Part shown: piece after piece, positions 34,272-42,990 of the stretch
Layout: the number at the start of each line of letters is the position of its first letter
How positions within the stretch are numbered: position 1 is the stretch's first letter
DNA from: Desulfoarculaceae bacterium
GTDB taxonomy: Bacteria; Desulfobacterota; Desulfobulbia; Desulfobulbales; Desulfocapsaceae
Direction: 5' to 3'
Length of the DNA: 64,000 nucleotides
Assembly (NCBI GenBank): GCA_019429465.1
Contig: JAHYIV010000005.1
Location: 62,001-126,000 of the forward strand
Made by a program: the position numbers and the translations under genes
Notes under the pieces: generated by a model
Told to the model about the DNA's origin: nothing
The model's database searches: none
What the model saw: the letters and a program-made list of their open reading frames with translations, nothing else

Positions 34272-35114
34272 TTAAAACTCCAGCGTACCGTCAGAATTTT
34301 CAGTAACCCCGACTACCACCAGACCCGCCTTGTCTGCCGCCTTGATCATGATCTCACGATCAAAGATCAGCGATTGCCCGGCCTCGACCGCCAGCACCGC
34401 TCCCTTGACACTGGCCAGGGTTTCAATTGTTTTCAGTCCTGTTGCCGGCAGATCAAAGCGAAAGTCCTGGGATGGCTTTTTAATCTTGACCACCACAACC
34501 TTTTCACCGGCCAGCGCGCCGCCTCGAAGGATGGCGGCATCCGTCCCTTCGATGGCCTCCACTGCCAGCACTGACAGATTTCTTACCACCACACACTGTC
34601 CGATATCAAGGTGTCCGATGGCCCGGGCATTGCGCCAGCCGAATTCAATATCAAGGCGCTGTTCACGGCTGGGCTTCTTTTTGGTAAGCACGCCACCAGG
34701 AAAGAGCAGATGGCGCAGATAGAGTGTGGATTCCAGTACCTTGATTTCTTCCCGCTCCAGAGCGCTCGCCACAGCCCGGAGAATGGCATCATCCTGCCTG
34801 GTATCAATTTTATTCCACAGAGTCAACCCCTTCAGATCAGGAAAGACATCACGAAAGATCTGGGTTTTGGTGATGGCACCCAGGAAAACGGTCTCCCCCA
34901 CCCCTTCTTCATGAAAAAACCGGACAATCTTCCCCAACTGACCAAGCTTCACCCAGCAGATCACATCGGCGGCAGCGGCAACTTCCGGTGTCGTTTCTCC
35001 CTTGTGGGCAACCACCACCACAATCCGCCCAGCCTCCTTGGCGGCCTTGATAAAAAGAAGCGGAAACTGGCCACTTCCGGCAATAATACCTATTTTTTCA
35101 GGATGAATACGCAC
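34272..35114 (-). CDS. lpxI: LpxI, UDP-2,3-diacylglucosamine pyrophosphatase
   Basis: 280 residues of the DUF1009/LpxI family, which hydrolyses UDP-2,3-diacylglucosamine in lipid A synthesis in bacteria lacking LpxH. Motifs: IGIIAGSGQFPLLF, LGQLGKIVRFF, TRQDDAILR, IGHLDIGQCVVV and EAIEGTDAAILRGG. The start codon is GTG at 35114. It is downstream of lpxA and upstream of murU, so it is part of an envelope gene group. Confidence 0.9.
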   Translation of the reverse strand: MRIHPEKIGIIAGSGQFPLLFIKAAKEAGRIVVVVAHKGETTPEVAAAADVICWVKLGQLGKIVRFFHEEGVGETVFLGAITKTQIFRDVFPDLKGLTLWNKIDTRQDDAILRAVASALEREEIKVLESTLYLRHLLFPGGVLTKKKPSREQRLDIEFGWRNARAIGHLDIGQCVVVRNLSVLAVEAIEGTDAAILRGGALAGEKVVVVKIKKPSQDFRFDLPATGLKTIETLASVKGAVLAVEAGQSLIFDREIMIKAADKAGLVVVGVTENSDGTLEF

Positions 35115-35175
35115 GGAGATTCTCTAAGCCGCTGTAAAAATAATAATATGGTCATTTGATTGGCCGGGGCGGCAT

Positions 35176-35285
35176 AAGGAGCCGGTCGCTCCTACGCCGT
35201 CCATGGCGCTCGCGACACTGGGCCATCCCTGGCCTGCGTAACGAAATGGGGAAAGAATGGCCATGTTATTTCGTAACGGCTCCTT
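35176..35285. repeat. Nested hairpin, REP-like
   Basis: Outer arms AAGGAGCCG/CGGCTCCTT (35176-35184, 35277-35285). Inner arms 35237-35247 and 35268-35278 (CGTAACGAAAT) pair with one mismatch. First of three consecutive hairpins between lpxA and lpxI. Confidence 0.6.
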
Positions 35286-35302
35286 GTATGTTATCTGCAG
35301 AC

Positions 35303-35352
35303 GCCGCTTCCAAGAAACAGCCGGAAGAGATTGGCTGTTTCTTGGAAGCGGC
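35303..35352. repeat. Perfect 20-bp-stem hairpin, family 2 copy
   Basis: GCCGCTTCCAAGAAACAGCC and its exact reverse complement flank a 10-base loop. The copy at 53118-53166 differs at two base pairs, each changed on both arms so pairing is kept. Confidence 0.75.
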
Positions 35353-35355
35353 ATA

Positions 35356-35408
35356 AGGTGCCGTAATAAAATGAGCAAAAAAGCACTGCTCATTTCATAA
35401 CGGCACCT
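35356..35408. repeat. Hairpin adjoining the family 2 copy
   Basis: AGGTGCCGT/ACGGCACCT outer arms and ATGAGCA/TGCTCAT inner arms. It resembles the hairpin at 53061-53114 (AGAAGCCGTTAACAAACGAG) in sequence and in lying next to the same type of 20-bp hairpin. Confidence 0.6.
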
Positions 35409-35415
35409 AATCTTG

Positions 35416-35540
35416 ATGGCGTCGTAAAAAGTCGTCAACTGCTTCGTTGCTGCAAATTATCTCGTCACTGCGGCGTACTCAAGTACGCCTCATTCCTCGA
35501 AATTTGCGCGCCTCGCATTTGACGCTTTTTACTTAGCCAT
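35416..35540. repeat. 125-bp imperfect palindromic element
   Basis: The left end ATGGCGTCGTAAAAAG and the right end CTTTTTACTTAGCCAT are imperfect reverse complements, with an inner pair GCAAATT/AATTTGC and a central GGCGTAC TCAA GTACGCC. This organisation recurs in deltaproteobacterial intergenic regions and resembles the 19505-19612 element. It lies just downstream of lpxA. Confidence 0.6.
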
Positions 35541-35567
35541 CCCAGAAATTGAGTTTTTACGAAACCA

Positions 35568-36362
35568 TCAATCTTCAGTGCGCTTGGCCACACCACGCTT
35601 GGAACTCTCGAGAAAAAGCACCAGGGATTCCACCTCGGCACACTCAGGTAACTCCTTACGCACCAGCGCCAGGGCATCTGCCTGCAACAGGTCAGGAGAT
35701 CGAAAAAGAATACGAAAGGCCTGATCCAGCTTACCGATGGTCTCTTTGGTGAAACCATGCCGCCTGAGACCAACCTTATTAATCCCTGAAACCCGCATCC
35801 GACTCCTCGTGCCGCTCACAATCACATACGGAGCGACATCAAGATTAATCCCGGACATACCGCCGATATAGGCGTAAGAACCGAGGCGGCAAAACTGATG
35901 AACCGCGACCAGGCCGCTGATTGAGACATGATCCGCCACTTCCACATGACCGGCAAGGGTGGCCACATTCGCCATAATTACATGACTGGCTATGTGGCAA
36001 TCATGCCCGATATGGCAATAGGCCATAAACAGATTATGGTCACCGATGACGGTCTTGCCACCACCTTTTACGGTTCCACGATGAATAGAGGTGTATTCAC
36101 GAATCTGATTATGATCACCAATGACTAACTGAGTGGGCTCACCAGCATAACTGAGATCCTGGGGAGGCGTGCCAATGGAGGTGAAAGAGCCAATCACGTT
36201 TCCCGCGCCAATGGTTGTCAGACCGGCAATAACCGCATGCGGCTCAATCCGGGTTCCGGCACCAATACGAACCCCTTCCTCTATAACGGCATAAGCGCCC
36301 ACATGAACTGAAGAATCGATCTTCGCTTTTTTAGCAATAACTGCTGTTGGATGTATGGACAT
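35568..36362 (-). CDS. lpxA: LpxA, UDP-N-acetylglucosamine acyltransferase
   Basis: 264 residues of left-handed beta-helix hexapeptide repeats (VIAKKAKIDSSVHVGAYAVI cut, then AHIEE type repeats), with YCHIGHDCHIASHVIMANVA in the middle and the C-terminal helical part KVGLRRHGFTKETIGKL. First enzyme of lipid A synthesis. The start at 36362 (MSIHPTAVI) is standard; the frame runs 10 codons further. Neighbour of lpxI, the fourth-step enzyme. Confidence 0.93.
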   Translation of the reverse strand: MSIHPTAVIAKKAKIDSSVHVGAYAVIEEGVRIGAGTRIEPHAVIAGLTTIGAGNVIGSFTSIGTPPQDLSYAGEPTQLVIGDHNQIREYTSIHRGTVKGGGKTVIGDHNLFMAYCHIGHDCHIASHVIMANVATLAGHVEVADHVSISGLVAVHQFCRLGSYAYIGGMSGINLDVAPYVIVSGTRSRMRVSGINKVGLRRHGFTKETIGKLDQAFRILFRSPDLLQADALALVRKELPECAEVESLVLFLESSKRGVAKRTED

Positions 36363-36546
36363 AAAAAAATTCTCTCTTACAATAAAAAACAATTAAGCCG
36401 GCCGGATAACATAACTGCTCCAGTTATATGGGACGAACACCACAAGGCCTCATGCCAGACCGTTTTTTTTTAAAACCAGGCCCCGGAAAGACAAAGCGAC
36501 ATCAGAAGCAGAAGACCATTGAGACGTACCGACATGTTGGTACTGA

Positions 36547-36598
36547 TAAGGTAAGGGCGGTTATTCCGCCTTGCGGGAACAACCGCCCTTACCTTACA
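36547..36598. terminator. Hairpin after the 815-residue gene
   Basis: AAGGTAAGGGCGGTT and AACCGCCCTTACCTT form a 15-bp stem (36549-36596) with a smaller TTCCGC/GCGGGAA stem inside. It lies about 30 bp beyond the stop of the minus-strand gene and is a plausible terminator. Confidence 0.55.
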
Positions 36599-36626
36599 TC
36601 AAGGCAAAACATGCTCAAAGAAGCCG

Positions 36627-39074
36627 CTACTCCGAGCCCTCATCTCTCCCTTGATTTGCAGCCAAAGAGGCAATCAGGCCCTGCTGCCAGAGCAATACCT
36701 TGCCGGTCTCTTCAAAAAGAATCTGCTCCCGCCCGACATCAAGTCCCGCTCCCCGCTGCAATATCCGTTCGAGATTATCGTCAAGAGATTGAAGCAGGGT
36801 CAATGATTCAAGGTCCGCCCCTTCTCGACAGGCAGCAATGGTTCGGCCAACTGTCTCCAGAAGCTGCAGAAAAACAATATCTCTATACTGCCCCTGCCGC
36901 CACTGGCGCAAGCTGTTTATCTCCGTAAAGAAGAGAGGCAAGGCAGCCTCATAGTTCTTTAAAAGGATCGAGGCAATAGACCCGTGAAGCCCGGCAAGAG
37001 TTTCTTTTTCCAAGGCAATCTCACTGTCAGTTGCCGTAGGCCCGGTCTCAGCAGGAAGATCATCAACCTCTACATCATCGCCAACAGGCTCAAAGACAAC
37101 CTCCAGGCTCTCACTCACCGCAGATCTTTCTGCGCCAGCTTCTGCACATACGATATCAGTAGGCGCTGGTTCAGATTCACGGATTTCAGCCCATGGCTCT
37201 GCCTCAAAGCCATTCTGACCTACGACAAAACCAGGCTCTATCCCGGCAGGAGATTCTTCAGCAACAGGCCCGAGAAGCTCCGGCTCCATGCCCTCGCCTT
37301 CACGTTCCAGACCAAAGGGTTCACTGAAAATCACCGGGCCAGATTCCGCATCGTCAGCGGAAAGAGCTGGCGTTATGTCTTTACTCTCATTTAAATAATG
37401 TTCCTCAGCGGAAGATAAATCATGAGGCGCATCACCAGTGGCAGGAGGAATGCTCCCCTGGGACGATTCTTCAATTTCTGCGCCAAAGAAGGAATCCAGC
37501 CGATCTTCAAGATCAGATCCTCCCTCATCCTGATCATCGGCAAACTCGGTTTCGCGGAAGCCATACTCCTCATCACTGAAGACCAGGGCAGGTGCCACCC
37601 CTTGTTGATCAGAGGGCAAAGCAGGCTCTTCCGAATCATCATCCTCCTCGGTCTCCACATCAATACCAGGAATGACAGGTACGGCGCCAAAGGAATCGGT
37701 ATGTGGTGATACAGCGCTAGACACTTCCTCCGGGTAAAGACTCTGAGCGCCGCTCTCCGCCAAAGCAGGCGCCAACTCCCCTCCATGCAGTGGCAGAGCT
37801 CTTTCATCAGAGTCATCGTCTGCCTCAGTCTCCACATCGACACCCGACAAGGCAATATCAGGCGCCTCTGCAGTCGGCCCGGCCTCTTTCTCATCTCCGA
37901 ACAGGCTATCCAGCCTGGCATCCACCTCAATATCTCCTGATACCGTATCAGCTGCCGACTCATCTGCTTCAGCAAACTTACCTGCTGGCGCCACCTCTTT
38001 TTCACCAAAAAAGCTGGCCAGACGCTTGTCAATATCACTCTTGACTGACTCGGTATCATCACGAAAGCCACGTATATCATCAGGCATATCAGCAAATGCC
38101 GGGGCAACAGGACCACTCTCTTCGCTCTCCGCCTTCATTTCCGCGGATGCGGAATCATCAATCGGCGCCACTACCCCGGAGGCGATTGAGGCAATGACCG
38201 CCTTAAAGGCATTGAATTTCTTGACCTCTGCCAGAAGAACAGCTTTTTCCTGATCCTTGGTCAAAACCTCAGTACAAATTCGTTCCAATCCCTCATAAAA
38301 AGAATGGAAGAGCTTAAAGGCATCGGGATGGGCGCTGCTTTTAGCAGAACGGATATAACTGCCAAGAGCGCCAAGGCCCTGTAGAAATATCAACCTGACC
38401 CTGCTTTCACTGAAGTTTTTTTCCAGCGTGCTTATTTCTTCACTCAAGCGGACAAGCTCTTTGTCACTTATCTCCCAATCTATGGCCAGCACGATCGCTT
38501 TCAAATTCGACAAGACATTCCTTTGCTCGTGTGAGGAGGGCAAAGGCGTCTCCACGGCAGATGCAACAACCGGGGGCAGACTGACCTGGGGAGAAGCAGC
38601 AGAATTTTTCTTGTCCTTGACAGGGGCTATCTGAAGCTTGAACTGATCAAATCTTTTAACATCCTGGAGCAACAGCTGTTTTTTATCCTCTTCACTCATG
38701 GATTCGGAAGAGACTATCTTTTCCAGGTCATAATAAAAGGCGAGAAGTAATTTAATGGCATTGGGATGGGAATTCACCTTTTCTGAAAAGATATATCGAC
38801 CGATCTTCTCCAGGGCCTGAATATAAACAAGATTAATCTTGTTCCCGGCCCACACATCTTTCAGATCCTGGAGCTCATCGTTTAATTGATGGAGGATATC
38901 ATCGGTTATCTCCCAATCAATCGACAGAATGATAGTCTTGAGCTTGGCAATAGGCGCATCATCATCACCAAGGGGTTCAAACAGATCCACATAATCGGTT
39001 GAGAATGAATCGTTATAGTCATCCGCGCCAACAGTCAGATCATCGTCATATTGTCGTCCAGTATGCTGTGCCAC
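36627..39074 (-). CDS. Large acidic protein with three related helical domains, downstream of mglA
   Basis: 815 residues from a GTG at 39074. Three mutually similar helical domains lie at about 40-150, 190-300 and 690-805 (compare LKTIILSIDWEITDDILHQL, LKAIVLAIDWEISDKELVRL and LHGSIASILLKNYEAALPLF; each has F-L-Q-x-L-x-x-x-G or Y-I-Q-A-L-E-K-I-G later). Between them is a roughly 390-residue acidic, probably disordered linker with recurring short motifs R-L-x-S-F-F-G-x-E (three to four copies) and VDVETE-DDDS. It is the third gene of roadblock-mglA-this, 12 bp after mglA. A scaffold or effector of the GTPase is plausible. I do not recognise the family. Confidence 0.8.
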   Translation of the reverse strand: MAQHTGRQYDDDLTVGADDYNDSFSTDYVDLFEPLGDDDAPIAKLKTIILSIDWEITDDILHQLNDELQDLKDVWAGNKINLVYIQALEKIGRYIFSEKVNSHPNAIKLLLAFYYDLEKIVSSESMSEEDKKQLLLQDVKRFDQFKLQIAPVKDKKNSAASPQVSLPPVVASAVETPLPSSHEQRNVLSNLKAIVLAIDWEISDKELVRLSEEISTLEKNFSESRVRLIFLQGLGALGSYIRSAKSSAHPDAFKLFHSFYEGLERICTEVLTKDQEKAVLLAEVKKFNAFKAVIASIASGVVAPIDDSASAEMKAESEESGPVAPAFADMPDDIRGFRDDTESVKSDIDKRLASFFGEKEVAPAGKFAEADESAADTVSGDIEVDARLDSLFGDEKEAGPTAEAPDIALSGVDVETEADDDSDERALPLHGGELAPALAESGAQSLYPEEVSSAVSPHTDSFGAVPVIPGIDVETEEDDDSEEPALPSDQQGVAPALVFSDEEYGFRETEFADDQDEGGSDLEDRLDSFFGAEIEESSQGSIPPATGDAPHDLSSAEEHYLNESKDITPALSADDAESGPVIFSEPFGLEREGEGMEPELLGPVAEESPAGIEPGFVVGQNGFEAEPWAEIRESEPAPTDIVCAEAGAERSAVSESLEVVFEPVGDDVEVDDLPAETGPTATDSEIALEKETLAGLHGSIASILLKNYEAALPLFFTEINSLRQWRQGQYRDIVFLQLLETVGRTIAACREGADLESLTLLQSLDDNLERILQRGAGLDVGREQILFEETGKVLLWQQGLIASLAANQGRDEGSE

Positions 39075-39086
39075 CGTGCATTCTCT

Positions 39087-39692
39087 CTAAAGTAATTTTT
39101 TCTGTATTGAGACAACAGTCGATGAGATGATTTTCTTCAACGTTGCGGCAACATTATATCCTGTAATGGCGCTGGCCTCAAAATAAGGCACCTGCAATCG
39201 GCTGTTGAGATCCTGCTGCAACACAGAAATCGGCAAGACAGGAATTCCATGGTCTTTCAAATCAACCTTATTGTATTGCATAACCAAGGGAATCTTAAAA
39301 ATAGATTCCTTATACGATTGCAGATTTTCATGGAGCTGATTGAGTGAACGAATATTTTTTTCCCGCTGTTTTTCCATGGCATCGGCGACAAAAACAATGC
39401 CATCCACACCTTTTAATACCAGCTTCCTGGTCGCATTATACTTCACCTGACCGGGCACCGTATAAAGCTGTATCTTGATATCATAGCCTTTGATCTGTCC
39501 CATGTGAAAGGGGAGAAAATCAAAGAACAAGGTCCTGTCGCCATGGGTCTTCAAGCTCACCATTTCCGACTGGATCTGTTCCCTGAACTTGCGATTAATA
39601 TATTCCAGGTTTGTTGTTTTTCCACAACGACCAGGGCCATAATAAACAATCTTAACCTGAACCACCTTGTCTCTTAAGTTGATAAAACTCAA
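39087..39692 (-). CDS. mglA: MglA-like small GTPase
   Basis: 201 residues of the MglA family of Ras-like GTPases that set cell polarity for gliding or twitching. P-loop GPGRCGKT at residues 19-26, LYTVPGQVKYNATRKLVLKG (with the family's Thr-Val-Pro-Gly) and NKVDL. MglA proteins begin MSFIN; the matching residues here start at a TTG (39692) preceded by GGGGGGTGG, so that TTG is the likely start. It lies between the roadblock gene and the acidic protein. Confidence 0.9.
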   Translation of the reverse strand: MSFINLRDKVVQVKIVYYGPGRCGKTTNLEYINRKFREQIQSEMVSLKTHGDRTLFFDFLPFHMGQIKGYDIKIQLYTVPGQVKYNATRKLVLKGVDGIVFVADAMEKQREKNIRSLNQLHENLQSYKESIFKIPLVMQYNKVDLKDHGIPVLPISVLQQDLNSRLQVPYFEASAITGYNVAATLKKIISSTVVSIQKKLL

Positions 39693-39810
39693 CCCGCCAC
39701 CCCCCAAACTTATATTTCAGCCTTAATTAATGTATGGCAAATGAATTTTTCTAATCTGGAGTGAATACATCTTTCATCACTTACAGAAGATCAGTAGTAT
39801 CAAGGGCTCC

Positions 39811-40212
39811 TTATTCCTGCTGTTCCCAAACCTTCTGGATCTGTTCTATGGCCTCCACCACATTGAGCCTCAGAAAGCCTAAAGAAATATCCCTGCCGAA
39901 CATGGATATCAGCAGAAGTTCGTCATCAATCTTACTGAAATGGATATTGGAATCCTGACCTTTATGGAAAAGAAGTGAAAATTCAGTTTCCCCAACTAAT
40001 TTTGCCATGGCATCCACCGTCGCAAAATTTCCGGCTGCCAAGGCGGCAAAGGAATAAATGTCATATTTACTTTTTCCACTATCCTTGACAGTAATAATAT
40101 TTCCAGCCATATCGATGATAATGGCACAATCGACACCAAGCTTTATCAACTTCTGAAACAAGATTTCCTCAATTTGTTCAAGCTGTTCCTGATTTACAAT
40201 ACCATAATTCAT
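39811..40212 (-). CDS. Roadblock/LC7 protein, MglB-like
   Basis: 133 residues of the roadblock/LC7 fold (VDCAIIIDMAGNIITVKDSG, FAALAAGNFATVDAMAKLVG, NIHFSKIDDELLLISMF). MglB proteins of this family act as GAP/GEF for MglA. First gene of the three-gene operon; GAGG precedes the ATG. Confidence 0.88.
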   Translation of the reverse strand: MNYGIVNQEQLEQIEEILFQKLIKLGVDCAIIIDMAGNIITVKDSGKSKYDIYSFAALAAGNFATVDAMAKLVGETEFSLLFHKGQDSNIHFSKIDDELLLISMFGRDISLGFLRLNVVEAIEQIQKVWEQQE

Positions 40213-40721
40213 ACTCTACCTCGTGTCCTTGTTTGATGCCCGATGGAATCGGAACCTACTTTTTTCTTAATATATAAGAGATTAATCAAGAGAGATTGCT
40301 TTAACGAAACAGCTTACAACAGAATTTTAAATCAGTTTCAGATTGATTGACACGCTACCAACAGAATGGAAACAACAAGCAGCCTTCATTTACGAATAAA
40401 AATAATACATTACTACATACAATATTTGTCACCATACGACATTTTTTTTTAACATGAAGCTGTTTTTTTTATTTATTGTTTAAAATAGGATATTGTTGCC
40501 GGGAGTTGCCACCTCACAACCAAGAGCCGAAAAGCGCCAGGGACTGGCGCAAACCATCTTGAAGACAACGGCTCCCCCCAGGGGCTGCCGCCTCGACACC
40601 TGGACCGCCAAACTGTATCCAAACCATATCCCAGACCAAAAGTAAAAAGCAAACTTTTATCTCACATTTTCAACATTGCAACAAAAAATGGAATCTGCTA
40701 ATAGAGAGCTGAAGGAATTTT
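40213..40721. other. Divergent intergenic region with a possible structured RNA
   Basis: About 510 bp between the roadblock gene (minus) and tatD (plus). 40213-40495 is AT-rich with poly-T tracts, presumably promoters. 40497-40615 is GC-rich and foldable: a GAGCC/GGCTC stem (40531-40535 with 40579-40583, approximately) encloses the perfect hairpin GCGCCAG-GGA-CTGGCGC and a TCTT/AAGA hairpin, followed by CCCC..GGGG. Two similar motifs (GGGAGTTGCCACCTC and GGGGCTGCCGCCTC) flank it. I cannot assign it to a known riboswitch. Confidence 0.35.
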
Positions 40722-41555
40722 ATGAAAAAAATCCCCACACCACTCCCCTCGCTTACCCAGGACGTCTTTCTCGTTGACAGCCATTGTCATCTTGACATGG
40801 ATGTTTACAAGGACGACCTTGACGCTGTCCTTGAGCAGGCGTATCGTAACCATGTCCGCTGGGTCATCAGTATAGGTATCGATGCAACAAGCTCTCGTCA
40901 GGCCATCTCGCTGGCAAAAAAATACCCCATGATCAAGGCCACCGTTGGTATCCACCCCCACGATGTAAGCCATATCAAAACAGAGACCTTCGATATCCTG
41001 GCAGAGCTGGCAGCTGAGAATACCAACCATATTGTGGGCTATGGCGAGATCGGCCTTGATTATGTCAAAAACTACGCGCCACCGGAGCTGCAACGCCGCC
41101 ATTTTCGTTCCCAACTTGCCCTCGCCAAAGAACTGGGACTGCCAGTCATCATCCATGATCGTGGCGCCCATGACGACACCCTTCGCCTCCTGCGGGAAGC
41201 TGCTCCTTTTGCGCATGGCGGGGTCATGCATTGCTTTTCAGGGAACACAACCCTGGCCCGGCAGGTGGTGGCACTTGGTCTCCATATCTCGATCCCGGGA
41301 GTCGTCACCTTCAAAAATGCGGCCGACCTCCAGGAGGTGGCCAGACTCGCCCCTTTAAGCTCGCTGCTCCTCGAAACAGATGGCCCTTTCCTCTCCCCTG
41401 TCCCCTGGCGCGGAAAACGCAATGAACCCGCATTTCTCCTTCATACTGCCCAGGCAATCGCTGACTTGCGTGAAATTCCGATAAATGAAGTGGCCAGGCA
41501 AACCAGCGCCAATGCCATGACGCTCTTCCGACTTCCTGCCACCTTGATGACCTGA
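40722..41555 (+). CDS. tatD: TatD-family metal-dependent hydrolase
   Basis: 277 residues with the TatD motifs: DSHCHLD metal site, GIHPHDV, GEIGLDY, IHDRGAHDD, HCFSG and LLLETDGPFLSP. Family members are metal-dependent DNases/exonucleases. GAAGGAAT precedes the ATG. It is 3 bp upstream of yggS. Confidence 0.92.
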   Translation: MKKIPTPLPSLTQDVFLVDSHCHLDMDVYKDDLDAVLEQAYRNHVRWVISIGIDATSSRQAISLAKKYPMIKATVGIHPHDVSHIKTETFDILAELAAENTNHIVGYGEIGLDYVKNYAPPELQRRHFRSQLALAKELGLPVIIHDRGAHDDTLRLLREAAPFAHGGVMHCFSGNTTLARQVVALGLHISIPGVVTFKNAADLQEVARLAPLSSLLLETDGPFLSPVPWRGKRNEPAFLLHTAQAIADLREIPINEVARQTSANAMTLFRLPATLMT

Positions 41556-41558
41556 AAA

Positions 41559-42248
41559 ATGATTAACAGCAATCTGCAAGTTATCCGAGAAAAGATCGTG
41601 GAGACCGCCAGCCGCTGCGGTCGTGACCCTGAAGCCATCAGGCTGGTCGCCGTTTCCAAAAGATTTCCAGCAGTCCATATTCAGGAAGCGATACGGGCCG
41701 GCCAACTCCTTTTTGGAGAAAACTATATTCAGGAGGCAGCCCAAAAGAAAAAAGAGCTCGGCAACTCGGCCTCTTTTCATTTCATAGGACACCTGCAAAG
41801 CAACAAGGCAAAAGTAGCAGCCCAGATCTTTGAGATGATAGAAACCATCGATCGTTTTAAACTGGCAGCCGCATTAGATAAAGAGCTCAAGCATCAGGAC
41901 AGAACCATTGATATCCTCGTCCAGGTAAATATTGGCCTCGAGCCCCAGAAATCCGGAGTCCTCCCTCAGGATGCCGAAGAACTGCTCAAGCAACTTGTCC
42001 CATTATCGAATCTGAAGGTACGCGGGTTGATGACCATCCCTCCGCATTCTGACCACCCGGAACAGACCCGTCCTTATTTCAGGGCCCTGCGCCTGCTGGC
42101 TGAAGAGATGAACAGGAAAAATTACTTTTACGACAGGACTCGCATAGAATTATCCATGGGAATGTCCAGCGATTACCCCATAGCCATTGAGGAGGGGGCC
42201 ACTCTCGTTCGAATAGGTACTGCTCTCTTCGGTCATCGCCCTGCATGA
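41559..42248 (+). CDS. yggS: YggS/PLPBP-family PLP homeostasis protein
   Basis: 229 residues of the single-domain alanine-racemase-fold family. Lysine-PLP site in LVAVSKRFP, then FGENYIQEA, HFIGHLQSNKAK, QVNIGLEPQKSG, GLMTIPP and SMGMSSDYPIAIEEGATLVR. It buffers cytosolic pyridoxal phosphate rather than catalysing a known reaction. Follows tatD after a 3-bp gap. Confidence 0.93.
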   Translation: MINSNLQVIREKIVETASRCGRDPEAIRLVAVSKRFPAVHIQEAIRAGQLLFGENYIQEAAQKKKELGNSASFHFIGHLQSNKAKVAAQIFEMIETIDRFKLAAALDKELKHQDRTIDILVQVNIGLEPQKSGVLPQDAEELLKQLVPLSNLKVRGLMTIPPHSDHPEQTRPYFRALRLLAEEMNRKNYFYDRTRIELSMGMSSDYPIAIEEGATLVRIGTALFGHRPA

Positions 42249-42309
42249 CAAACACCACCTTGCATCATCAAGGATCCCCCTTTGCGGGGCAACAGACAGA
42301 AGGAAAATC

Positions 42310-42747
42310 ATGAGAATTTATGTCAGTAATTTATCGTACCAGGTCACTGCGGAAGATCTGCGCGGAGCCTTTATCACCTTTAAAAATGTTGGTTCAATAT
42401 TTATTATCAAAGATCGCACCACCGGTAAATCAAAGGGCTTCGGCTATGTCGACATAAGCCCGGACTCTGAGGCCCAGTCAGCCATTGATCTGTTGCACGG
42501 CAAGATGCTGCAAGGACGGCCGATGGCCCTGAAGGTGGCACTGCCGCCCCTGGAGAAGAGAGAAGGCGCTTCCCCCCGCACCCTCTCTCGCGCGAATGAC
42601 AGCAGGGGCAAACAGGCAGCCGGCAGCAAAGCGCCAAAGGGCAGGGGGAATAAAGACAAGAGCGGCGACAGTACGAACCAAGATCAAAACAGAAAAAAAC
42701 GCCGGCCGGGCCGGAGAAGCGGCCAAGGCGGTGGGCCACGGCACTGA
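42310..42747 (+). CDS. RRM-type RNA-binding protein
   Basis: 145 residues. An N-terminal RNA recognition motif spans 1-80 with RNP2 IYVSNL and RNP1 KGFGYVDI. A basic, disordered tail (about 85-145) is rich in Lys, Arg, Gly and Ser. Similar small RRM proteins in bacteria bind RNA, often at low temperature. AAGGAAAATC precedes the ATG. Confidence 0.9.
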   Translation: MRIYVSNLSYQVTAEDLRGAFITFKNVGSIFIIKDRTTGKSKGFGYVDISPDSEAQSAIDLLHGKMLQGRPMALKVALPPLEKREGASPRTLSRANDSRGKQAAGSKAPKGRGNKDKSGDSTNQDQNRKKRRPGRRSGQGGGPRH

Positions 42748-42799
42748 TGCTGAAAAAAAACATCTTCACCGCCTTTTTCCTTTTCCTCTCGTTACCCGC

Positions 42800-42828
42800 T
42801 TGACAGAGTTTACTTTTTCTAGTATTTT
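42800..42828 (+). promoter_or_regulatory. Candidate sigma-70 promoter for ffh
   Basis: TTGACA at 42800-42805, a 17-bp spacer and TATTTT at 42823-42828, about 160 bp before the ffh start in a 243-bp intergenic gap. Confidence 0.4.
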
Positions 42829-42990
42829 TCTCTATTTTTAAGTTAATTAAGAAGATTCCCCATTAATTCATTTCGGTTTATTGTTTCACCTTGACGGCCG
42901 TCATTATTGATATCTTCTTTGGATTTTTGTCATTATCGGCAGATATTACTGGTAATGACTTAAAATTTTTTAATCACACTACAAGTATCT

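Noticed and set aside
40497-40615. c-di-GMP (GEMM) riboswitch, because of GGCGCAAACCATC
   Set aside because: The rest of the GEMM consensus (GGGACGCAAAGCC and the second stem) is missing.
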